The notes under the pieces were generated by a model, which saw nothing but the letters and a program-made list of their open reading frames with translations, was not told where the DNA came from and ran no database searches. 6,841 nt of DNA, from positions 1-6,841 of the forward strand of contig CALFBU010000040.1 of assembly GCA_937951455.1 (NCBI GenBank), written 5' to 3'. Origin of the DNA: an uncultured Rhizobiaceae group bacterium. GTDB taxonomy: Bacteria; Pseudomonadota; Alphaproteobacteria; Rhizobiales; Rhizobiaceae. Within the stretch, counting starts at the first letter, position 1. Each line of letters opens with the position of its first letter. Below, in pieces: positions 1 through 5,604 of the stretch. The position numbers and the translations under genes were made by a program.

Positions 1-1
1 A

Positions 2-2116
2 AGCAAATTCACAGCTCGCAAAGAATACTTTGAGGCCGTTGCGGATATCATTGAAGACAGCGATGATGATCCTGTTGAAATTGAAGCTTTGGCGCGTTCA
101 GTTGTTACGGATTTCGAAAATTATGTGAAACTCAACAAGAAAGTATCACCTGAGGTTGTCAGCTCAGTAACGCAAATCGATGAATATTCGAAACTTGCGG
201 ATACAATCGCCTCGCATCTGGCTGTTAAAATTTCTGAAAAGCAGGACATTCTTGGAATTTTCAGCGTTCGTGACCGTCTGGAGCATGTCATTGGCATGAT
301 GGAGAGTGAAATTTCCGTGCTGCAGGTCGAAAAACGTATCCGTGGCCGCGTGAAACGCCAAATGGAGAAAACCCAACGTGAATATTATTTGAATGAGCAA
401 ATGAAAGCCATTCAGAAGGAATTAGGTGAGGGCGAGGACGGCAAAGACGAACTTCAGGAATTGGAAGATCGCATCAATAAAACCAAATTCTCCAAGGAAG
501 CCAAAGAAAAAGCTCAAGCTGAGTTTAAAAAGCTAAAACAAATGAGCCCTATGTCTGCGGAAGCAACTGTGGTTCGCAATTATCTTGATTGGTTGCTCGG
601 CATTCCGTGGGGCAAACGCTCAGCGATTAAAACAGATCTGAAAAAGGCAGAAGAAATCCTTGATACAGACCATTATGGTTTGGACAAGGTCAAGGAGCGC
701 ATTATTGAGTATCTTGCGGTGCAAACACGTGCAAAGAAACTTAAAGGTCCAATCTTGTGTCTGGTGGGTCCTCCAGGTGTTGGTAAAACATCCTTGGGTA
801 AGTCATTGGCAAAATCCACAGGCCGCGAATACATCCGTATGGCACTTGGTGGGGTACGTGACGAATCTGAAATCCGTGGTCACCGTCGTACCTATATCGG
901 CTCCATGCCTGGTAAAATCATTCAGTCCATGAAGAAAGCAAAAAAAGCAAATCCGCTATTCTTGCTTGATGAGATTGATAAAATGGGTATGGATTTCCGC
1001 GGAGATCCGTCATCTGCATTGCTTGAGGTGCTTGACCCGGAGCAAAACAGTTCTTTTGCAGATCATTATCTCGAAGTTGATTATGATCTATCAAATGTGA
1101 TGTTTGTAACCACTGCCAATACGCTAAATATTCCAGGTCCCTTGATGGACAGAATGGAAATCATTCGTATTGCCGGCTACACAGAAGATGAAAAGCTTGA
1201 GATTGCAAAGCGTCATTTACTGCCAAAATCCATCAAGGATCATGCGCTGCAACCCAAAGAGTTTTCCGTAAGCGATGAGGCAATTCTAGCTGTGATTCAA
1301 ACCTACACTCGTGAAGCAGGTGTTCGTAACCTGGAGCGTGAAATTTCAAAGCTTGCGCGTAAAGCGGTGACTGAAATTATGAAGGGCAACAAGAAGAGCA
1401 TCAAGGTAACACCAAAGAACCTTGATGATTATCTTGGCGTTCCAAAATTCCGTCACGGTGAAGCAGAGAAAGAAGATCAAGTGGGCGTGGTAACCGGCCT
1501 TGCATGGACAGAGGTTGGTGGTGAACTGCTAACCATCGAAGGTATCTCGATGCCAGGTCGCGGCAAGATGACTGTTACAGGGAATCTGAAAGATGTGATG
1601 AAAGAATCAATTTCTGCTGCCGCATCTTATGTTCGTTCCCGCGCTGTTGATTTTGGCATTAAACCGCCAACATTTGATCAGGTTGACATTCACGTTCACG
1701 TACCGGAAGGCGCAACACCAAAAGATGGTCCATCTGCAGGTGTTGGTATGACAACTTCTATCGTCTCTGTTATGACGGGTATTCCGATTAGGGCAAATGT
1801 TGCCATGACGGGTGAGATTACCCTTAGAGGTCGGGTACTGCCGATCGGTGGTTTGAAAGAGAAGCTTCTTGCAGCACTTCGTGGTGGCATTACAAAAGTG
1901 CTCATCCCGGAAGAAAATGCCAAGGATCTTGCTGACATACCGGACAATGTCAAAAACGGAATGGAGATCGTACCCGTCTCCCGCATCGACGAGGTGTTGG
2001 AACACGCATTGGTCTCGAAGCCAGTTGCTATTGAATGGACGCTGGAAGATGCAGAGCGTGCAAGACGTGAAATGCTAGCGCCGCGGGCTGACCAAACGAG
2101 CGGTATAGCGCACTAA
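2..2116 (+). CDS. lon: ATP-dependent protease Lon (LonA), 5' end missing
   Basis: Cytosolic AAA+ serine protease that unfolds and degrades damaged and short-lived regulatory proteins. The reading frame is open from base 2, so the gene enters from the left; 704 residues are visible and, by comparison with E. coli Lon (784 residues), about 100 N-terminal residues of the substrate-binding domain are missing. Seen in order: the rest of the N domain and its coiled coil (motif REYYLNEQMKAIQKELGE), Walker A GPPGVGKT (bases 767-790), Walker B LFLLDEIDK (from 956), the sensor and helical region, then the protease domain with catalytic Ser in GPSAG (codon 1733-1735) and catalytic Lys in GGLKEK (codon 1862-1864). 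Ser and Lys are 43 residues apart, as in E. coli S679/K722. The TTG at 89 is only an internal Leu codon. No frameshift was seen. The C-terminal tail is variable, and a terminator follows 27 bases after the stop. Confidence 0.98.
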   Translation, partial: SKFTARKEYFEAVADIIEDSDDDPVEIEALARSVVTDFENYVKLNKKVSPEVVSSVTQIDEYSKLADTIASHLAVKISEKQDILGIFSVRDRLEHVIGMMESEISVLQVEKRIRGRVKRQMEKTQREYYLNEQMKAIQKELGEGEDGKDELQELEDRINKTKFSKEAKEKAQAEFKKLKQMSPMSAEATVVRNYLDWLLGIPWGKRSAIKTDLKKAEEILDTDHYGLDKVKERIIEYLAVQTRAKKLKGPILCLVGPPGVGKTSLGKSLAKSTGREYIRMALGGVRDESEIRGHRRTYIGSMPGKIIQSMKKAKKANPLFLLDEIDKMGMDFRGDPSSALLEVLDPEQNSSFADHYLEVDYDLSNVMFVTTANTLNIPGPLMDRMEIIRIAGYTEDEKLEIAKRHLLPKSIKDHALQPKEFSVSDEAILAVIQTYTREAGVRNLEREISKLARKAVTEIMKGNKKSIKVTPKNLDDYLGVPKFRHGEAEKEDQVGVVTGLAWTEVGGELLTIEGISMPGRGKMTVTGNLKDVMKESISAAASYVRSRAVDFGIKPPTFDQVDIHVHVPEGATPKDGPSAGVGMTTSIVSVMTGIPIRANVAMTGEITLRGRVLPIGGLKEKLLAALRGGITKVLIPEENAKDLADIPDNVKNGMEIVPVSRIDEVLEHALVSKPVAIEWTLEDAERARREMLAPRADQTSGIAH

Positions 2117-2143
2117 TTCGGCTTCTAGGTAACGTTAGGGAAG

Positions 2144-2169
2144 GGCTCGAAGCGATTCGAGCCTTTTTT
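2144..2169 (+). terminator. Rho-independent terminator of lon
   Basis: A perfect 8-bp stem (GGCTCGAA pairing with TTCGAGCC) closes a four-base GCGA loop of the stable GNRA type and is followed by six T. It starts 27 bases after the lon stop codon and points in the same direction as lon, so lon and the HU gene are probably separate transcription units. Confidence 0.9.
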
Positions 2170-2188
2170 CGTTCTGGAATGCCTATTG

Positions 2189-2218
2189 TTGATTTTATTG
2201 AAGCCATATATCGATAAA
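2189..2218 (+). promoter_or_regulatory. Weak candidate promoter for the HU gene
   Basis: The space between the lon terminator and the HU start (about 180 bases) is AT-rich and must hold the HU promoter. The best sigma-70-like pair I find is TTGATT (2189-2194) and GATAAA (2213-2218) with 18 bases between, which would give a leader of roughly 125 bases. Neither box is a strong match. A TTGTCT at 2274-2279 with TATAGC at 2300-2305 is an alternative, but its spacing of 20 is too long. Nothing else was recognised in this gap. Confidence 0.2.
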
Positions 2219-2351
2219 AACACATAAAACAGCCCATAAACGCCTGATTTCAGCCGTTTTGAAGCGATTTTAGTTGTCTAAATGCCCTAAAAATTGGACT
2301 ATAGCCGAAGTTACTGAGTCGTTTATATTTAATCATGGAAGGGATAACATC

Positions 2352-2630
2352 ATGAACAAGAACGAACTAATCGCGGCGGTTGCTGAAAAGTGTGATATGA
2401 ATAAAGCTCAAGCGGGTGATGCCGTTGAAGCAGTATTGGGTTCTGTGCAAGAATCACTTTGCGCAGGCAACGAAGTTCGCATTCTAGGCTTTGGAAACTT
2501 CTCTGTTTCTGACCGTAAAGCAACAACAGCCCGTAACCCACGTACTGGTGAAACAGTGCAGGTTGCAGCTTCTAAGGCTCCTAAGTTTAAGGCTGGTAAA
2601 GCACTTAAAGACGCGGTTAACGGCAGATAA
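2352..2630 (+). CDS. hupB: HU-family DNA-binding protein (HU-beta type)
   Basis: Small histone-like nucleoid protein that binds and bends DNA as a dimer. The product is 92 residues, the normal HU length. It starts with the classic MNKNELI helix and carries the family signature in order: GFGNFSVSDR (residues 46-55), then the DNA-binding arm with RNPRTGETV (61-69), where Pro63 matches the intercalating proline of HU, then PKFKAGKALKDAVN at the C-terminus. ATG at 2352 is preferred because GGAAGGGA (2337-2344) lies 7 bases upstream and the protein then begins exactly like other HUs; a longer in-frame TTG start at 2274 would add 26 residues without family match. Odd point: Cys14 and Cys37, since HU proteins usually lack cysteine. 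The gene follows lon, a common pairing in proteobacteria, and has its own terminator. IHF is less likely because the N-terminus and arm are of HU type. Confidence 0.95.
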   Translation: MNKNELIAAVAEKCDMNKAQAGDAVEAVLGSVQESLCAGNEVRILGFGNFSVSDRKATTARNPRTGETVQVAASKAPKFKAGKALKDAVNGR

Positions 2631-2651
2631 TTTTCTTAATTTATTATGTTT

Positions 2652-2680
2652 AAAAAGCCCGCCCTCTGGTGGGCTTTTTT
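2652..2680 (+). terminator. Rho-independent terminator of the HU gene
   Basis: A 12-bp stem is formed by AAAAAGCCCGCC (2652-2663) and GGTGGGCTTTTT (2668-2679), with one G-T pair and a CTCT loop. The run of six T (2675-2680) is partly in the stem, and the matching A-run on the left could make it work on both strands. It begins 22 bases after the HU stop and separates HU from the downstream gene. Confidence 0.92.
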
Positions 2681-2769
2681 ATTTGTCGCAAGACTGGCTC
2701 GTTCTGTAAGACTATTGACCATTGTATGAGTTCAAAGCAGACTTCGATTATAAATATTGAGGTTCAGGA

Positions 2770-3945
2770 ATGGGTAAAAATAATTTCACTCAAGAAGAAT
2801 ATGAACATAGAACTCTAAAGACACGTCATGCGATGGATGAGGCGGGGCTTGAGTTGCTAGTCGTCTCTGATCCGTCAAACATGTGTTGGCTCACCGGTTA
2901 TGATGGTTGGTCGTTTTATACGCATCAAGCAATCATATTGACGATGGAAGGCGATCCGATTTGGTGGGGAAGGGGCATGGATGCCCTCGGTGCAAAACGG
3001 ACCGTGTTTATGGGTGAGGAAAACATCTTTGGGTACGACGATGTTTACGTCCAAAATCCGGATCAACATCCCATGGAGACACTCTCAAAGCTCATAAAAG
3101 ATATGGGAATGGAGACCGCTCATATTGGTATTGAGATGGATAATTATTATTTTTCTGCTGCAGCATACCAATCACTTCTAAAAAATCTGCCCAACGCAAA
3201 CTTTAATGACGCGACGGGGCTGGTAAATTGGCAAAGGGCGATTAAGAGCGCAACCGAGATCACATACATGCGACGTGCAGCGCGTATCGTGGAGGAAATG
3301 CATGCCATGATCGTTGAGCGTGCTGAACCTGGTATGCGCAAAAACGATCTTGTCGCAGACATTTATCATCAAGCGATTTCAGGCGCAGACGGCCATTGGG
3401 GCGATTATCCAGCCATCGTGCCCATGGCACCCTCAGGCATGGATGCGACCGCACCTCATCTGACATGGGATGATACGCCACTCAAACAAGGAGAGTGCAC
3501 ATTTTTTGAAATCGCTGGCGCGCACAAACGATATCAATGCCCACAGTCCAGAACTTTATATCTCGGAAAGCCACCGCAAAAATACATCGATGCGGAAAAG
3601 GCGGTCCTTGAGGCAGTGAATGCAGGGTTGGAAATGGCAAAGCCGGGCAAAAAGTGCGAAGACATTGCCAATGCATTTAATCAAAGGCTCAATCAACTTG
3701 GCTTTGAAAAAGACAGCCGTTGCGGCTACGCCATCGGAATTTCCTATCCGCCAGACTGGGGAGAGCGAACGATGTCATTCAGGCGAGGGGATCAATCTGT
3801 TTTGAAACCAGGCATGACATTTCATTTCATGCCTGCACTTTGGCTTGATGATGGTGGTCTGGAATTAACCGAGCCAATTTTGATTACAGAAAATGGGTGC
3901 GAATGTTTGTGTAAGACACCGCAAAGAATGACGGTTAAATCATAG
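2770..3945 (+). CDS. doeA: Ectoine hydrolase (DoeA/EutD), creatinase-fold M24 family
   Basis: Predicted cytosolic enzyme that opens the ring of the compatible solute ectoine (EC 3.5.4.44) to N-acetyl-L-2,4-diaminobutyrate, the first step in using ectoine as carbon and nitrogen source. The 391-residue product resembles Halomonas elongata DoeA over its whole length, from memory: SDPSNMCWLTGYDGWSFY (33-50), EMDNYYFSAAAY (122-133), DATGLVNWQRAIKS (147-160), EPGMRKNDLVA (186-196), PHLTWDD (229-235) and SYPPDWGERTMS (325-336). Residues 1-160 form the creatinase N domain and the rest the pita-bread domain. Most M24 metal ligands are replaced (Pro258 in YQCP, Tyr320 in GYAIG, Met354 in HFMP), as expected for metal-free creatinase-type members. 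ATG 2770 has GAGG (2759-2762) 7 bases upstream. It is a single-gene unit between the HU terminator and convergent rirA; no doeB, doeC, doeD or ectoine transporter is visible. A related hydrolase with another substrate remains possible. Confidence 0.87.
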   Translation: MGKNNFTQEEYEHRTLKTRHAMDEAGLELLVVSDPSNMCWLTGYDGWSFYTHQAIILTMEGDPIWWGRGMDALGAKRTVFMGEENIFGYDDVYVQNPDQHPMETLSKLIKDMGMETAHIGIEMDNYYFSAAAYQSLLKNLPNANFNDATGLVNWQRAIKSATEITYMRRAARIVEEMHAMIVERAEPGMRKNDLVADIYHQAISGADGHWGDYPAIVPMAPSGMDATAPHLTWDDTPLKQGECTFFEIAGAHKRYQCPQSRTLYLGKPPQKYIDAEKAVLEAVNAGLEMAKPGKKCEDIANAFNQRLNQLGFEKDSRCGYAIGISYPPDWGERTMSFRRGDQSVLKPGMTFHFMPALWLDDGGLELTEPILITENGCECLCKTPQRMTVKS

Positions 3946-3947
3946 CG

Positions 3948-4424
3948 CTATTGCACCGCCTTCATGCCAGGGCCTTCATATCCTTCAAGCAAATGAAGCC
4001 CAAGCAGTTCATCTATGCGTGAATTGCTACTGGCAATGTCCTGGATTGTGTATTTATCCAAAACTGCAAAGAAGGCGTTCAAAGCTTCTCTTAAAGCTGA
4101 ATTCAGTCCGCAGTGGTCTATCAACGGACAATCCGTACCATCTGATTCAAAACAATCAGCCATGGCAAAATTATCTTCTGTTATCCGAACGACATCAGAT
4201 AATCTTATGTCAGAAGCAGGCTTGGCAAGACGTATCCCGCCATTGCGGCCACGAATTGATTCTGCAAAACCATGCTTCACAATTGGCTTTAATATTTTAA
4301 ACAAAAACGCTTCCGAGAGATTATACGCTGTAGCAATCTCGGGAATTTGGCTTAATTTTCCGTCGTTTGCAGCGCAATACATCAATATGCGAATTGCATA
4401 ATTTGTTTGTTTTGTAAGGCGCAT
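3948..4424 (-). CDS. rirA: Rrf2-family iron-responsive regulator RirA
   Basis: Iron-sulfur cluster transcription factor that replaces Fur as main iron regulator in rhizobia and relatives. With iron available it carries a [4Fe-4S] cluster and represses iron-uptake genes; cluster loss in iron shortage releases them. The 158-residue product begins MRLTKQTNYAIRILMYCAAN and has an N-terminal winged helix (about 1-80, wing motif RGRNGGIRL at 58-66), then the cluster loop with Cys91, Cys99 and Cys105, and CGLNSALREALNAFF (105-119). These match Rhizobium RirA as I recall it and distinguish it from IscR, NsrR and CymR; IscR is the nearest alternative. ATG at 4424 has GGAG (minus strand, 4433-4430) 5 bases upstream. 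The gene is divergent from fbpA, its likely target, with a RirA-type operator between them, and its stop lies 2 bases from the doeA stop. No separate terminator is seen. Confidence 0.93.
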   Translation of the reverse strand: MRLTKQTNYAIRILMYCAANDGKLSQIPEIATAYNLSEAFLFKILKPIVKHGFAESIRGRNGGIRLAKPASDIRLSDVVRITEDNFAMADCFESDGTDCPLIDHCGLNSALREALNAFFAVLDKYTIQDIASSNSRIDELLGLHLLEGYEGPGMKAVQ

Positions 4425-4488
4425 AATTGCTCCATTCTTGTTTTCACAACTCTACATTAGAACAATTCCAAACAAAGTAAACCTTTTT

Positions 4489-4494
4489 TGTCAA
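4489..4494 (-). promoter_or_regulatory. Candidate -35 box facing rirA
   Basis: TTGACA reads on the minus strand, 65 bases before the rirA ATG. It is an exact sigma-70 -35 hexamer, but no good -10 lies 16-18 bases downstream; TCTAAT on the minus strand at about 4466-4461 is -10-like but too far at 22 bases. It mirrors the TTGACA at 4503-4508. Confidence 0.35.
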
Positions 4495-4502
4495 GTTTAT
4501 TG

Positions 4503-4508
4503 TTGACA
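4503..4508 (+). promoter_or_regulatory. Candidate -35 box of the fbpAB promoter
   Basis: TTGACA is an exact consensus -35 hexamer facing fbpA, 64 bases before its ATG. The -10 position expected 16-18 bases on reads about GAAACA (4526-4531), a poor match, so the promoter may need an activator or be weak in itself. If used, transcription would start near 4538, inside the palindromic operator. Confidence 0.45.
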
Positions 4509-4527
4509 ATGACTCGCATCTGGGTGA

Positions 4528-4550
4528 AACATGACAAAATTAGTCATGTT
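4528..4550. promoter_or_regulatory. RirA operator (iron-responsive operator, IRO)
   Basis: A perfect 8-bp inverted repeat, AACATGAC and GTCATGTT, is separated by the seven bases AAAATTA. It contains TGA (4532-4534), nine bases, then TCA (4544-4546), the TGA-N9-TCA form described for rhizobial IRO boxes bound by RirA. Its centre at 4539 is about 33 bases downstream of the TTGACA at 4503, so a bound repressor would cover the expected -10 and start site of fbpA. It lies in the rirA-fbpA divergent region, 34 bases before the fbpA ATG. Binding by RirA is inferred. Confidence 0.75.
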
Positions 4551-4572
4551 AAGCCGACAAAGGGTGAGCTCA

Positions 4573-5604
4573 ATGAAAACGATCTTAAAACTGTTATTTA
4601 GTGCAACTGCACTTTCCACTTTATCTGCAACTGCATTTGCTGACACTGTCAATATTTATTCATACAGACAGCCTGATCTAATTCAGCCTTTGTTGGAAGA
4701 GTTTACCAAACAGACAGGCATTGAAACTGAAGTTCAGTTTTTGAAGAAGGGCATGGTTGAAAAACTTAAAGCTGAAGGTCGTAATTCACCCGCTGATGTA
4801 ATCTTGACGGTAGACATCGGCCGACTATCAGAAATTTCAAACAAGGGTTTGACACAAAACATTACCAATGAAGAAATCAACACGAACATTCCTGAAAATT
4901 TCCGCAGCGCTGATGGAAGTTGGTTTGGATTAACCATTCGCGGTCGTGTGGTTTTTGCATCCAAGGAACGCGTTGCGCAAAATGATATAACGTATGAAGA
5001 CCTTGCAAACCCTGAATGGAAGGGCCGTATTTGTACCCGCTCCGGACAGCATGCTTATAACGTTGCTTTGTTTGCTTCCATGATTGCCAACAAAGGCGAA
5101 GAATTTACGGAAAAATGGCTGGGCGATGTTAAAAATAACCTGGCAAGAAAACCAGATGGCAATGATCGTGCTCAGGCAAAAGCGATTTTTGCGGGTGAAT
5201 GTGATATCGGGATCGGCAACACATACTATGTTGGCTTGATGCAGAACAATACAAAAGACCCCGAGCAAAAAGAATGGGCAAACTCGATTAAGGTTATTTT
5301 TCCAAATACCAATGATCGTGGAACGCATGTAAACGTTTCAGGAATGGCGCTTGCCAAACACGCTCCCAATAAAGATAACGCAATCAAGTTGATGGAATTT
5401 CTTGCAAGTGGTAAGGCTCAGGAAATTTATGCAGAGAAAGTATTTGAATACCCTGTGAAACTAGGCGCAAAGCCGTCTGAAACCGTTGCTGGTTTTGGTG
5501 AAATCAAGCCTGACACATTGGGTCTTGATGCAATTGCCAAACTCCGTAAAGCGGCTTCGAAACTGGTGGACAAGGTAGGATATGATAACGGCCCACAGAG
5601 TTGA
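4573..5604 (+). CDS. fbpA: Periplasmic iron(III)-binding protein of an ABC transporter
   Basis: Substrate-binding protein that captures ferric iron in the periplasm and passes it to the FbpB permease. The precursor has 343 residues. Residues 1-23 form a typical Sec signal peptide (MKTILKLLFS, hydrophobic core, then AFA before the likely cut at Asp24). The mature protein opens with VNIYSYRQPDLI (26-37), as in the FbpA/FutA class. The paired tyrosines Tyr218-Tyr219 in GIGNTYY are the conserved iron ligands, with Tyr29 or Tyr31 and Tyr162 as possible further ligands. Cys153 and Cys210 could form a disulfide in the periplasm. ATG 4573 is chosen over an in-frame ATG at 4531 because it has AGGG (4561-4564) 8 bases upstream, begins directly with the signal peptide and leaves the IRO outside the coding region. 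It is first gene of the operon, and its stop overlaps the fbpB start. Iron is the expected substrate from family, operator and neighbour, though thiamine or other anions are known for distant relatives. Confidence 0.93.
   Translation: MKTILKLLFSATALSTLSATAFADTVNIYSYRQPDLIQPLLEEFTKQTGIETEVQFLKKGMVEKLKAEGRNSPADVILTVDIGRLSEISNKGLTQNITNEEINTNIPENFRSADGSWFGLTIRGRVVFASKERVAQNDITYEDLANPEWKGRICTRSGQHAYNVALFASMIANKGEEFTEKWLGDVKNNLARKPDGNDRAQAKAIFAGECDIGIGNTYYVGLMQNNTKDPEQKEWANSIKVIFPNTNDRGTHVNVSGMALAKHAPNKDNAIKLMEFLASGKAQEIYAEKVFEYPVKLGAKPSETVAGFGEIKPDTLGLDAIAKLRKAASKLVDKVGYDNGPQS

Noticed and set aside
1607..2005. Open frames on the minus strand within lon
   Set aside because: They are shadows of a highly conserved coding sequence, without ribosome sites or recognisable protein features.
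2274..2351. Longer in-frame TTG start for the HU gene
   Set aside because: The added 26 residues do not resemble HU, while ATG 2352 has a strong Shine-Dalgarno and gives the standard N-terminus.
2715..2754. TTGACC (2715) and TATAAA (2749) as a doeA promoter
   Set aside because: The spacing of 28 bases is far too long, and TATAAA is so close to the ribosome site that no leader would remain.
2631..2769. RirA-type TGA-N9-TCA operator or a tRNA gene before doeA
   Set aside because: No TGA with TCA at the right distance was found, and the gap of about 90 bases after the terminator shows no tRNA cloverleaf.
4015..4401. Plus-strand open frames opposite rirA
   Set aside because: The minus-strand product is a full RirA match; the opposite frames show no family features and overlap completely.
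4531..4572. Upstream ATG for fbpA
   Set aside because: It lies inside the palindromic operator, has no good ribosome site and would put 14 residues before a complete signal peptide.
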